Of a stretch of DNA of 64,000 bases, positions 45,920 through 55,651 are shown piece by piece. The DNA is from Peribacillus frigoritolerans (GTDB lineage Bacteria; Bacillota; Bacilli; Bacillales; DSM-1321), in assembly GCA_030562215.1 (NCBI GenBank), contig JAUPFL010000001.1, positions 2,964,501 through 3,028,500 of the forward strand, written 5' to 3'. The position numbers were made by a program, and so were the translations under genes. Numbering within the stretch: position 1 is the stretch's first letter; each line of letters opens with the position of its first letter. Below the pieces are notes generated by a model. It worked only from the letters and a program-made list of their open reading frames with translations. It ran no database searches and had not been told where the DNA came from.

Positions 45920-46064
45920 AATAAAAAAATGATATTTTTATTAATTGAGCCGATATTCTAAAGTATTGTACTTAAACTAACGGGTGACATCCTTTTAGCT
46001 GGTTTAGTTCTATAAGAAAGGCTCTTTTCGTAAAGATTGTTGTTTTTAAAACGAAACTATTTAA
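45920..46064. other. Intergenic with degenerate short repeat
   Basis: 45975-46025 (CTAACGGGTGACATCC ... GGTTTAGTTCTATAAG) is a member of the dispersed repeat family. No gene. Confidence 0.4.
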
Positions 46065-46192
46065 GGTTGATTGGAGCGGAAGTGTGAGACTCCTGCGGGA
46101 GCAGCGGGACAGGTGAGACCCCACAGGCGTTTACGCCGAGGAGGCTCACCGCCCGCCCCGCGGAAAGCGAGCATCTGGAGGGGAAATCAACC
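46065..46192 (+). repeat. GC-rich palindromic intergenic repeat, copy 3 (best conserved)
   Basis: Starts GGTTGATTGGAGCGGAAG and ends GGGGAAATCAACC, so the termini are exactly complementary (GGTTGATT/AATCAACC). Core: CTCCTGCGGGAGCAGCGGGA, GAGACCCCACAGGCG, GCCCGCCCCGCGGAAAGCGA. Confidence 0.9.
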
Positions 46193-46416
46193 ACACCGCA
46201 CTACTTGGTAAATAGCAACAAAGTATGTGAAAACAGCAATAAGAAATAATCAAACTATATTATAAAAAATTGATATTTAATCAAAAGAAAACCGTTACTT
46301 TGCTGAGACACAAGAGCCTATTTCAGAAGGAAAAGGGGGCGTATTATCATTAAAGGTAAATACGGGGTCCAGCCCAAAAAACGCGGAAAACATGCGCTAA
46401 GTGAATTCGACATAAA
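46193..46416. other. Intergenic stretch, nothing recognised
   Basis: Between the GC-rich repeat and a terminator. No frame with a ribosome site. Confidence 0.35.
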
Positions 46417-46458
46417 AATAGCCGATTTCCCTACTATAAGGAAATACGGCTTTTTCAT
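46417..46458. terminator. Hairpin terminator
   Basis: AGCCGATTTCC/GGAAATACGGCT (one mismatch) followed by TTTTTC on the plus strand; an A-rich flank serves the minus strand. Confidence 0.75.
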
Positions 46459-46618
46459 CAGCTTGAAATAGGTTCTAGGTATACGCTTCCTCAGCACCTC
46501 CCAAGCCCGGCAGTTCCGACGAAACGTACAAAAAAAACCACAATTCTCCCATTCCTTCTAAATCGATGAGAGAATAGTGGTTTTGAAACTCCTTCACTTG
46601 GTCATTGGCAATCTCCCG

Positions 46619-47224
46619 TTACTTGATTTCGATTGCCGAAGCCTGGTTGTCCCAATCCGATGCCATATTAGCAGTTTTACCATACCAATCGGAGTGTCTA
46701 AAGGAGACTCCTCTGCCATACCCTTGATATGAAGTATGCTCCCACAGCGTGGTCGAATAGCTTGAAGAAGGTGACGCCGTACTTAAGGAGGAAATTCTGT
46801 CATTCCAGCTTGAAGACAAGTTTGTAAACCCGTCTCTCCAGTAAATATAATTCCCACCTTTATATTTATACTCATAGAAATCGGTACAACAAGAACCGCT
46901 ACCCAGGGTAGTGACTTTGTTTTGAAGTCTCTGTTTATCTTTTTCGATAAATGCCTGCAAAGTTTCCCTGCTCGTAAATCCATACGCCAACCAATCGCCC
47001 TCTTTATTCTGTTTAGGCAGAACCATGGTTACTTTTATTTCTTTGTTAGATATGTTACTTACTTTGGCTTGGGAATCCACATCTTTTCCATCCACATTTA
47101 AATAGTGGAACGATTTAATCGTATAATCCTTTTCTGCATTCGTCCCGGCCTTCGATACTGGTGTAAATCCCATGACAACGAAAAGACAACATATTATTAC
47201 GGAAAGACAATGTTTTACTCGCAA
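46619..47224 (-). CDS. Secreted beta/gamma-crystallin-like protein
   Basis: About 201 residues. Signal peptide (CLSVIICCLFVVMGFTPVSKA), a spacer of about 90 residues, then a Greek-key domain of about 90. The domain has two half-repeats, each with an aromatic corner and a Ca2+-type (N/D)(N/D)xx(S/T)(S/A) motif: FYEYKYKGGNYIYW with WNDRISSL, and TTLWEHTSYQGYGRGVSF with DWDNQASAI. Two adjacent Cys (GSCCTD) open the domain. Start: TTG 47224 after GGAGTGGAG; longer ATG starts lack a ribosome site. The frame is intact. Ca-binding extracellular role likely; function unknown. Confidence 0.75.
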   Translation of the reverse strand: MRVKHCLSVIICCLFVVMGFTPVSKAGTNAEKDYTIKSFHYLNVDGKDVDSQAKVSNISNKEIKVTMVLPKQNKEGDWLAYGFTSRETLQAFIEKDKQRLQNKVTTLGSGSCCTDFYEYKYKGGNYIYWRDGFTNLSSSWNDRISSLSTASPSSSYSTTLWEHTSYQGYGRGVSFRHSDWYGKTANMASDWDNQASAIEIK

Positions 47225-47818
47225 TTTCTCCACTCCCATATTATTGAAATTTAGATGCTTTAACCGGAAAAAGTGAATCAATGTTGACTGCTCCTGCGTA
47301 AATTCTTGACGGAACAGCCGATACCGGCTTGTACACTAATGGCTGAATTCCACTTTTCACTTTTATTACATATTTCCTCCTTCCGGCTTCGCTCCTAGCC
47401 GTTTATACGAAATGTGTCAAAGGATGATTCTCCTTCAGTTTACTTTGTATATTATTTCCATACAAGTATATATTTTCCTATGTCGTCGGTTGGGTAAATA
47501 GTTTGACTATTGAATAGTGCTACTCGTGTGAAGTCTGGCACGCTCAAAACCCTATGACAGATGAAGGGGGCTGTAATGCTTGGAGGGCGTAAGATGCGTA
47601 CGGAGAAATTTTCCGATTGACGGATACCTTTTCGGCTTTTTTTGTTTTCTTCTTAATTAATAGGGATATTTCTCCATTCCAAAATTTTTAAAGGAATGGG
47701 CTTCAATCAACTTTAACTTTTCCAGCACTAACAAGGGGATATCTTTTTATTGGGTCAGATCAACTCAATGAAAATCGAGTTTGGCTACTTTTTATTAAAA
47801 AACGTTCCAGTTGATTTC
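47225..47818. other. Intergenic region with degenerate repeat fragments
   Basis: About 590 bases. 47755-47800 (CAACTCAATGAAAATCGAGT, a GAGTT-type hairpin) matches a fragment at about 53083-53105 (ACAAACTCAATGGAAAGC). The crystallin promoter must lie at the left end on the minus strand. No gene supported. Confidence 0.4.
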
Positions 47819-47934
47819 AGAAATCCGCTCCCTTTCCGCTGACTTTCTGTCAAGCCTCCTCGACGCAAGCGTCTGTGGGGTCTCGGCTAGCCAGTTATTC
47901 GGCAGGGGTCCCGCACACCCGCTCCAATAAACTT
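47819..47934 (-). repeat. GC-rich palindromic intergenic repeat, copy 4 (reverse orientation)
   Basis: Reverse complement of the other copies: on the minus strand TTATTGGAGCGGGTGTGCGG, GAGACCCCACAGACGCTTGC, GTCGAGGAGGCTTGACAGAA and GAAATCAACTGGAAC. The central part is diverged (CAGCGGAAAGGGAGCGG). Confidence 0.85.
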
Positions 47935-48175
47935 TGTTTTAACTTTAGATAGAACTTTTTGGTTTAGCATGCTTTTCAAACCTAGTCCATTTTTTAATGA
48001 AGAGTTCCAATCCCATCCCATATGGAATAGAATTTCTTCAGCGATGATTACATCTCGAATGTACGCTAATTCGTTATTTTACTGTGACACTTCACAGCGA
48101 GATAGAAATTTTATTGAAGTTCTCACGTATCCATGATACCTTCAGTTTATAGGGAATGGTTGGGAGGAATAGGTT
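47935..48175. other. Upstream region of the EamA gene
   Basis: No gene. It carries the ribosome site GGGAGG at the right end. Confidence 0.4.
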
Positions 48176-49071
48176 TTGAACACAAAGGCATTTTTATTGG
48201 CATTTATTACAGTTATTATTTGGGGATCTACATTCGCTGCTATTCGTGCAAGCTTGCATGGCGGATATTCAGCTGGCCATTTGGTACTTGTTCGTTATCT
48301 TATAGCATCAGGGGTTTTTATCCTTTATGCTCTTTGGCCTGGGGTGAAATTTCGACTCCCGAAAAAAGAGGATTTGTTGAGGATTTCGATCCTTGCATTT
48401 ATTGGTATTAGTATTTACCATATCGGCGTGACATTCGGGGAACAAACAGTTTCGGCTGGAACGGCAGGAATGCTGATTGGTTCAGCACCTGTATTCATCG
48501 CGATCATTGCTGCGTTCGTTTTAAAAGAACGACTAGGACTTTACGGATGGATTGGTTTAGGAATAGGATTCACAGGAATTACCTTAATAACATTAGGTAC
48601 TGCAGGTCCTTCCCTGAATATTTCTGAAGGAGCTTTTTTAGTGCTGATGTCTGCTATTGCTTCTGCGGTGTTTTTTGTTTTCCAAAAGCCACTGTTTAGC
48701 CGTTATAATCCGATTGAATTGACAGCTTATTTCACATGGATCGGTACAATACCCTTTTTTGTATTTTTTCCTGGGCTATTTCAAGAAATTCAACATGCAA
48801 CGATGGAAGGTCATTTATCAGCGATTTTTGTTGGTGTTTCCCTGCAGCCATCGGTTATGTAACTTGGGCAGTCGCTTTATCATTAGGAAAAGCCAGTTCC
48901 GTTTCTAGTTTGTTGTACATTGAACCTGTGATTGCCATTTTCGTCGCGTGGGTTTGGCTTCAGGAGGTGCCTAGTATCCTTTCAGTCATTGGCGGCAGTA
49001 TTGCAATATTAGGGGTCCTTGTCGTTAATGGTTTCGGAAAGTATAAATCGGTGATGAAAAAAGCAGCATGA
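48176..49071 (+). CDS. EamA (DMT) family transporter, one frameshift
   Basis: About 298 residues and ten TM after repair. Repeat 1: AFITVIIWGSTFAAIRASLH, LVRYLIASGVFILYALWP, GEQTVSAGTAGMLIGSAPVF. Repeat 2: FLVLMSAIASAVFFVFQKPL ... GKASSVSSLLYIEPVIAIFV AWVWLQEVPSILSVIGGSIA. One base is missing near 48842 (GVSPAAIGYVTWAVAL). TTG start after GGGAGG. Metabolite exporter of unknown substrate. Confidence 0.87.
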
Positions 49072-49229
49072 AAACTAAAAAAAATAGCAGCATCCCAGAT
49101 CATCATGAATGAACGTTTATCCTTCTTGTACGACTAGACACATAGGAGGGAAACCTAATCAAAGGAATTCACCCAGGTTGATGAGGTCAATCAAATACAC
49201 CTGGGGAATTGGATTTTTCGCCCTGTTTA

Positions 49230-51022
49230 TTACCTAAAATCAAATCTATTTTTAAAGTCCCAATCCAATTTAAATGAATTATTTTCACCTGTTAAAAATT
49301 TATAATCGATATAGGATTTTTCTTTCTTAGTCATTCCGTCGACATATGGGGAATAGGTACGGAATAATAATACATTTTTCTTTTCATCAAATTCTACAAG
49401 TCTTAGCCAGCCATTTCCCCCTCGATAATTCGTTTGGTAATTGACCAGCATTTGAATGACATCATTTCCTGCTGAGTTTTGTTTTACCCGATGTGCTATC
49501 CCATAATAGTGTCCATTTACCGTCATGAACACTTGATTATGGTCCTTTACAAGTTCATCCCATATCAACCGTCCATTAGATGAATCGGCGGCAATGGTTT
49601 TATCATCTTTAACCTTCGGAAAAATAATATCATGTGAGACGAGGATTGTCGGTTTATCTTTATGCCGTTCTAGAACTTTTTTGACCATTCCAGGTCCTTA
49701 TGCAGGTTTTTCATATCCACTATTAAAACTAAGTATTCATAACTCCCTGCCTTAGCAATTGCATATGAGCTATAACGAGAGAGAGACGAACCCTTATAGT
49801 ATTTTTTATTCATAAAACGCTGTGGCCCATAATGTGCTAAAAAAGGATCTCCGGCAGCATAGTCATGATTCCCTGCCGCCATCATATACGGTACTTCCTT
49901 TTTATCCAAATGGGAAATGGCTATGAGCGAATTCTGCCATTGTTTTTCTGAATCACTATCGACTATGTCCCCAACAAATGTATTCATGATAATATTGTTC
50001 TTCTTGGTGTTATTGGATATCCAGTTCATTTGGCTATTGAAAATTTCAGGATTTTGGCTTGAATATTTCTGGGTATCTGGAATGAAAAGGAAATTATAAT
50101 TCTTCTTATTCGTTAGAAGGGGGAAGGATTTGTTTGATCCTTCAAATGGTTCATCATCACGCGCATCCTGTACTAGCCATTCTTTTTCCGTTAATGCCTT
50201 ATTGGCAATTCGTATTTCCTGGATATTCCCTCCGAAAAGCGCATCCAACTTATTTCCCAACTCTGTTGCTCCGATATTCCAGCCTTTACCTTTTAATGCT
50301 GCAATACCTATGGCCTTTTCTGATTCTCCATAATCACTAACGCCATTCAAAGTCAGGGTCGTCGTGCTACCATCATTAACGACTGCCAAATGGTACCATT
50401 CATCAGCATTTAAAGATCGAGACCAATTGCTTACATTATAGTTTAAATTGGATGGATGGCTTGTCCAGTGCAACTTTTGATCACTGGATATAGATAAAGC
50501 AGAAAGGATTTTTTTCTCGCCTTCCATTTTATTAAGGTCCGCCGCCTGTCCTTGTCTTGAAAAAGCCCCATGTCACTTTTGGGTTTCCTTGGCATCTTAA
50601 ATACCGCTTCAATGGTATAACCCCTATCGAAATTCTCCGAATTGATAGGTGCATCCCTTTTGGTTTTGAAATACCTACCTGCAGGGGCGTTTTCGTAATT
50701 TGCGAATTTCAAGCTATCAACTTCATCTTGAGCATAATAATCTTCTTCAGACCATTTCAACATACTTTTTAATTCGGGTGATGCAGGGTCTCCTATCGTC
50801 ACTAACTCTAAATCGTTTCCTTGTTTGGTTGTATCTTCTATAATTAAATTACCTTTATCGATTGAACCGCTTTTAACATGTTGTTTTGTGAATTTCCAAT
50901 TTGCAACGATACTGCTCCGATCATTTTCAGCAACGGAATTTAAAGAATCGGCTGACTTTGCAATACCAGGAACAATCATACATAAGAGTGAGAGACCTAT
51001 AAATGCTTTTTTTCATTCTCAT
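49230..51022 (-). pseudogene. Secreted LamG-metallophosphoesterase, three frameshifts
   Basis: About 597 residues after repair. Signal peptide KAFIGLSLLCMIVPGIAKSA, first break in the A run after MRMKK (about 51010). N-terminal concanavalin/LamG-like domain (about 120-290: DRGYTIEAVFKMP, NADEWYHLAVVNDGSTTTLT, NIQEIRIANKAL). Then a calcineurin-like phosphoesterase: FIPDTQKYSS, FVGDIVDSDSEK, MAAGNHDYAA, TILVSHDII, VNGHYYG. Further breaks in the G run near 50562 and the A run near 49687. All are single-base. Exported, likely phosphodiesterase or purple-acid-like phosphatase. AAAGGGGTG before ATG 51022. Confidence 0.85.
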
Positions 51023-51473
51023 AAAATATTCACCCCTTTAAGTTAGATTAAGCAATTTAAGAATAATGGTTAAATATGTATTCTTTTCTTACTACCTGGG
51101 TAATTTTTGAAGAAATTAGCCTAGGTAGGGAGATTCCGTATAAGCTGCAATATGGTTTAGTTTGCTTATCTTCTCGATAACTTATTAAGGATGAGTAAAA
51201 AAGACTTATTCCTAAAAAAGACATTAGGAGATAAGGCCTAATGCCTACAATTTGAAATAAAGGGATACAACTAATTGTCATAAGAGATTGTGGTTTGAAG
51301 TAATTTGAACTTCAGATGGGGAGGTAGGAAAACAAGCTATGTGTTAGTATTTGGACAGTGATCCATCAAGAAAATGAGGTGAAAAAAATGGTGAGAAGGA
51401 GATAGGTTGCCTCCTGTAATAGATGTGGTATTAATCTTAGGAGGCTATCTTGAATTATAGGAGATGTTTTAAT
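51023..51473. other. Intergenic region between divergent genes
   Basis: About 450 bases. A minus-strand frame of 74 residues (51057-51281) has no ribosome site, and I do not call it. Promoters for both flanking genes should lie here. Confidence 0.4.
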
Positions 51474-52236
51474 ATGAAACAAAACAAATACGATGATGCA
51501 AATTTCTTTTCTGCGTATGAGCAAATGCCACGATCGGTCAAAGGGCTCGAAGCTGCCGGGGAAGGGCATGTAATAATAGAGCTAATGCCAAATCTGCGTA
51601 ATAGAACTGTACTTGATTTGGGCTGCGGTTTCGGCTGGCATTGCCGATTTGCCCGAGAGCAACAAGCCAGTTCCGTCGTTGGTGTGGATATTTCCGACAA
51701 TATGCTTCAAAGAGCACGTGAAAAAACGAATGACCCTTGTATTTCGTATATTAAAATGCCGATTGAAGACATCGATTTTTCCGGCTCTGAATTTGATGTG
51801 GTTATCAGTTCGTTGGCCTTTCATTACATTGAGTCATATGAGGCAATCTGCAAAAAGGTCCATGATTGTTTAAAGCCCGGAGGCACTTTTGTTTTCTCGG
51901 TTGAACATCCAATCTTTACTTCTCGTAACGAACAAGCTTGGTATGTAGATGATCAGGGAAATCGTCTGCATTGGCCAGTTGAACGACTATCAGTCCGAAG
52001 GTGTGAGAGAAACAACCTTTTTAACCGAAAACGTAGTAAAGTATCATCGTACGGTTTCAACATATATGAATGACTTGATTGGTGTTGGTTTCAGCATAAA
52101 GGCAGTAAAGGAACCTATGCCTTCTGATGAAATGTTAAAACGTGTTCCTGAAATGAAAGATGAAAATCGAAGGCCCATGTTTTTAATGATTTCAGCAGTA
52201 AAGGAACCGAAGTCTTTATTTGAAGGAATCAAGTAA
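51474..52236 (+). CDS. SAM-dependent methyltransferase (class I), one frameshift
   Basis: About 253 residues. Motif I: TVLDLGCGFGWHCRFAREQQ, acidic motif VVGVDISDNML, motif FDVVISSLAFHYIESYEAIC, LKPGGTFVFSVEHPIFTS. The frame slips near 51983 (WPV / NDYQSEGVRETTFLTENV) and then runs to MFLMISAVKEPKSLFEGIK. ATG 51474 follows TAGGAG. Small-molecule methyltransferase of the UbiE/MenG-like fold; substrate unknown. Confidence 0.87.
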
Positions 52237-52240
52237 ACGG

Positions 52241-52280
52241 AAAAAGGCGTTTCTACGAAAGTAGGGACGCCTTTTATTAT
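52241..52280 (+). terminator. Rho-independent terminator
   Basis: AAAAGGCGT.TCTAC/GTAGGGACGCCTTTT with GAAA loop, immediately after the methyltransferase stop. Confidence 0.88.
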
Positions 52281-52382
52281 TAACATTAATTATTAAGCAA
52301 TAAAGCGTTGATTATCGGCTTTAATTAGGTAATGATTAAATAGTTAAATATGGAAAAGGGGACTTTGGAGGAGGGAAATTGG

Positions 52383-52940
52383 ATGGAGAAGGTATTTCCG
52401 CTTATTAAAACAAAACGATTGATATTAAGGGAAGTAACACTAGAAGATGCGGGTGACATGTTCAAATATCTATCTGATACGGATGTGGTGAAGCCAATGG
52501 GGTTAGACCCATTCAAGACAGTAAATGATGTATGGGATGAAATTAAGTGGTATGAATCTATATTCGAAGAAGGTTCGGGCATCAGATGGGGAATTACATT
52601 AAAGAATTCCGGTAAGGTTATAGGAAGTTGTGGTTTTCTGAATATGGTCACCAAACATCATCGAGCTGAAATTGGATATGAATTAAGTAAAGATCATTGG
52701 GGAAAAGGCATTGCGAGTGAAGCGTTGGAAGCCGTTGTTATGTTTGGTTATCGCCATTTTCACCTGGAAAGGATTGAAGCCTTGATTGAGCCTGATAATC
52801 ACCCATCCCAAAAACTAGTGGAAAAACAAGGGTTTAGAAGAGAAGGACTGCTTAGGCATTATGAATATACCCGTGGCAAATTCGATGATTTATACATGTA
52901 CTCACTCATAAAAGAAGATCTTAACGGCATTTCCTTTTAA
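52383..52940 (+). CDS. GNAT family N-acetyltransferase (RimJ/RimL type)
   Basis: 185 residues, intact. IKTKRLILREVTLEDAGDMF start, central RAEIGYELSKDHWGKGIASE ALEAVVMFGYRHFHLERIEA (acetyl-CoA binding HWGKGIASEA), PDNHPSQKLVEKQGFRREGL, typical of RimJ-like acetyltransferases acting on ribosomal or other N-termini and small amines. ATG 52383 is 7 bases after GGAGGG; an ATG at 52350 lacks a ribosome site. Confidence 0.92.
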   Translation: MEKVFPLIKTKRLILREVTLEDAGDMFKYLSDTDVVKPMGLDPFKTVNDVWDEIKWYESIFEEGSGIRWGITLKNSGKVIGSCGFLNMVTKHHRAEIGYELSKDHWGKGIASEALEAVVMFGYRHFHLERIEALIEPDNHPSQKLVEKQGFRREGLLRHYEYTRGKFDDLYMYSLIKEDLNGISF

Positions 52941-53280
52941 TTAATTCATTGTGAAGATCATTTAAGAAGCGGTCTCTGTTTGTCGACAAAAGTGGATTTC
53001 GGAATGCTCTCATCCCGAAGCTCTTTTACGATTTTGCTGAGGGGATGATTACCAATTGGGATTTTAGCGGTCTCATGCTGAAGACAAACTCAATGGAAAG
53101 CTAGTTTGATTTCAGTTTCAAAAAGTTCTAACCGCAAGCGTCTTTGGTATCTGAAAGTTACTCTCAAGGGTATGGTAAAATTGTCCAATTTAATAAGCGT
53201 TTCATAAAACAGTAAAAATCCATAATGGGAATTAGTCTATAACATGGTTTGGGATGAACATCCTAAAGTGAAAAAAATCT
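52941..53280. other. Intergenic region with fragments of GC-rich repeats
   Basis: 53083-53110 matches the small hairpin unit at about 47765. The piece ACCGCAAGCGTCTTTGGTAT (about 53131) looks like a truncated piece of the GC-rich repeat (compare GACGCAAGCGTCTGTGG at about 47862). No gene. Confidence 0.4.
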
Positions 53281-53413
53281 AGTTGATTGAAATGGAAGGT
53301 ACGAGACTCCTGCGGGAAAAGCGCGTCCAAGGGAGACCCCACAGGCGCGAAGAGCGCCGAGGAGGCTCCCGGACCGCCCGCGGAAAGCGAGTGCCTGGAA
53401 TGGAAATCAACGT
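53281..53413 (+). repeat. GC-rich palindromic intergenic repeat, copy 5
   Basis: Starts AGTTGATTGAAATGGAAGG and ends GGAATGGAAATCAACG. Core GACTCCTGCGGGAAAAGCGC, GGGAGACCCCACAGGCGCGA, GACCGCCCGCGGAAAGCGAG. Confidence 0.88.
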
Positions 53414-53481
53414 TCAAATTTACAAACCCAAAATAGTAAAGCAAATTTTTTATAACTATATATACATAAATCTTAGTTTAC

Positions 53482-53805
53482 TCATTCGCTTGTATAATCT
53501 CTTTCAACTTTACAAATACGGGTAGTATATGACGAGTACCAATCTTTCATACCTTTTTCCTGTGCTTTTTGTGAGCAGCATTTTCCTTCCAAAGCTTTAT
53601 TGCATCCAAGGATTTCCAATAGGATACGGTAATTCCGAACCCGTTTTGATCTCTCACGCTTTCGACTCCTAAATAGCCATCTTGTTGAGCGGCAAGTTGA
53701 TTCATGAATTCAGCAGTTGAATTATAACTTGCGGCATTTTTATCGCTTCTTCGGGAAGTGAAAATACATGCGTAATAGGGCGGTTCGGGGTATTTGCAAA
53801 AACAT
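53482..53805 (-). pseudogene. Antibiotic biosynthesis monooxygenase (ABM) domain protein, two frameshifts
   Basis: About 108 residues after repair: PEPPYYACIFTSRRS, FMNQLAAQQDGYLGVESVRD, FGITVSYWKSLDAIKLWKEN, AAHKKAQEKGMKDWYSSYTT, RICKVERDY. This is the ABM/YgiN-like ferredoxin fold (heme-degrading or quinone monooxygenase type). The ATG at 53805 with AAAAGGAGG upstream is out of frame with the body by one base (after MFLQ), and the A run near 53570 lost one base. It ends at TGA 53482. Confidence 0.8.
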
Positions 53806-53980
53806 GAAATGACGCCTCCTTTTAACTCGATATTCAAAATAATACCATATAGGTAAAAACATGGATAGATGCCCGGTAAAGCGCATACTCAGCAAAGAAA
53901 AACGAAATTCTGCTAAAGGGATTTTATTCTGATTCACGAATATATATTACTTGGACGGTTTACAAAAAAAGGAGATGGTC

Positions 53981-54826
53981 TTGTGTGCGGGATTCGTTAG
54001 CAAACATATAGAAAGAGATGCATTTTTACCGAAACAACGCGATATTCTTTTGGAAAGTGCATTAAAAGATTTATCAGCAGATCCTGATATTTTGGCTATT
54101 TACATAGCTGGTTCATTAGCAAAAGGAAACGATGATAACTACTCTGATATAGATTTGCACGCCATTGTTATTCCAAAACGTAAAGCAGAATTTTTAAAGG
54201 GAAAAAGGGATAGAGCCAACAATTGGGGAGATGTTTCATTTCAAGAAGACTGCAATCCTTATTCACCGTATGCCGTCACTCATTATAAATCGTTTGTGAA
54301 AGTGGATAGCTGGTATCATGCACCGGAGGAAATTGTTCCCTCCATCTGGTTAAAAGATGTTGAAGTCATCTATGATCCTTTTAATATTTTGAGTCCTGTT
54401 ATTAAGGAATCGGCAAATAAAGTGTATAAACCTTCACCGGATGAAGTTGTGCATTGGAGAGGAAAGCTGCTTGCTTTTGTCCATGAAACCTACAGGGCCG
54501 TTATGAGAAGAGAAATGTTATATGCACTATCCAATCTTGATAGGATACGGTGGCTGATTGTGTCTGGTTGGTATATGGAAATGGAACAACATTTAGATGT
54601 CCCCTATGGAGTATGGACAAAAATCGAGGGCAATAGAAGTAAATTAGCTGGAAAGCAATTATCCCTATTGGAAAGTTGGGATTGTGGGCGCAATTCAAAT
54701 GAAATCATTAAAACGTTGAGACGTATGATCCCAGAATTCCTCAGACTAAATGAATACCTATGTACTCAAGTGGGTGTCGAAACAAATGAAGACCAAATCA
54801 AAAGAATAATCGATTTGGCTATCTGA
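53981..54826 (+). CDS. Nucleotidyltransferase domain protein
   Basis: 281 residues, intact. N-terminal nucleotidyltransferase motif AIYIAGSLAKGNDDNYSDID L (GS...DxD, metal Asp residues), followed by a helical C-terminal domain (WRGKLLAFVHETYRAVMRRE, LRRMIPEFLRLNEYLCTQVG), as in aminoglycoside/lincosamide nucleotidyltransferase-like proteins. TTG 53981 chosen: AAAGGAG lies 8 bases before it, while upstream in-frame codons overlap that site. Resistance role possible, not shown. Confidence 0.85.
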   Translation: MCAGFVSKHIERDAFLPKQRDILLESALKDLSADPDILAIYIAGSLAKGNDDNYSDIDLHAIVIPKRKAEFLKGKRDRANNWGDVSFQEDCNPYSPYAVTHYKSFVKVDSWYHAPEEIVPSIWLKDVEVIYDPFNILSPVIKESANKVYKPSPDEVVHWRGKLLAFVHETYRAVMRREMLYALSNLDRIRWLIVSGWYMEMEQHLDVPYGVWTKIEGNRSKLAGKQLSLLESWDCGRNSNEIIKTLRRMIPEFLRLNEYLCTQVGVETNEDQIKRIIDLAI

Positions 54827-54898
54827 TACCTTTTACAAATGGTTATGGCACACTCGTTGTTCGTGTAAATTGTGTAATCACTTTTGGAGGGATGCTAA

Positions 54899-55450
54899 GT
54901 GGCAGAATTGGTATATCATGTAGCAGTTTCACTGGATAATTTCATTGCCGACCAAGCAATGTTGGAAGGGAATATCAATCATTCTTTTTTCTTATTTGAA
55001 GGAGATCATGTCCCGGACTTTTTATCCGAAATCCAGCAATATGAAGCGGTGTTGATGGGTAGTAAAACATATGAATTTGGATTTCAATTCGGAGCTAAAC
55101 CGGGTGAACCAGGTTATAAGGGTTTGAAACATTATATATTTTCGAGCTCCCTTCAGTTTGAATCGAATGAGGAGGTAGAACTTATCGAAGGTGACGCTGT
55201 TGCGTTTATTGAAAACCTCAAGCGGCAAGGTAACGGAAAGCTATGGCTTTGCGGGGGCGGTGAACTGGCTGGAACGTTATTAAAGCATAAACTCATTGAT
55301 CAATTGGTGCTGAAAGTGAATCCAGTCATAATCGGTGAAGGCATCCCTCTTTTCGGCAGTGTTAAGCCAAGTCTAAAATTGGAATTAGTTGAAATGAAAC
55401 ACTACCCAAACGGTGTGATTAAACCGACATATAATATTATTTATACGTAG
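54899..55450 (+). CDS. Dihydrofolate reductase family protein (RibD C-terminal-like)
   Basis: 183 residues, intact. YHVAVSLDNFIADQ start, AVLMGSKTYEFGFQFG, IFSSSLQF, LKRQGNGKLWLCGGGELAGT LLKHKLIDQLVLKVNPVIIG EGIPLF: the RibD/DHFR-like reductase pattern seen in Bacillus YwjB/YyaP proteins. GTG start after GGAGGG. Probable NADPH reductase; substrate unknown. It follows the nucleotidyltransferase by 72 bases. Confidence 0.9.
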   Translation: MAELVYHVAVSLDNFIADQAMLEGNINHSFFLFEGDHVPDFLSEIQQYEAVLMGSKTYEFGFQFGAKPGEPGYKGLKHYIFSSSLQFESNEEVELIEGDAVAFIENLKRQGNGKLWLCGGGELAGTLLKHKLIDQLVLKVNPVIIGEGIPLFGSVKPSLKLELVEMKHYPNGVIKPTYNIIYT

Positions 55451-55651
55451 GAATGTGGTAGAGGGTTGCTAATACTTCATACGTAAAGGCTTTCCTTCAA
55501 TAATTAGGTCTTTGGCGCAGTCTTTTTCTAATGAAAATTCACTGGTCATTAAAAATTAAACTTTTTTAAAGTGAAAATATACAAAGAAAATTTATTAGAA
55601 ATTTATTTTTAACATATATCCTTTCAGTATAACTTGAAAGGAGTTTTCTGT

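Noticed and set aside
51057..51281. 74-residue minus-strand hydrophobic frame
   Set aside because: No ribosome site or conservation clue; it lies in the divergent promoter region of the phosphoesterase and methyltransferase.
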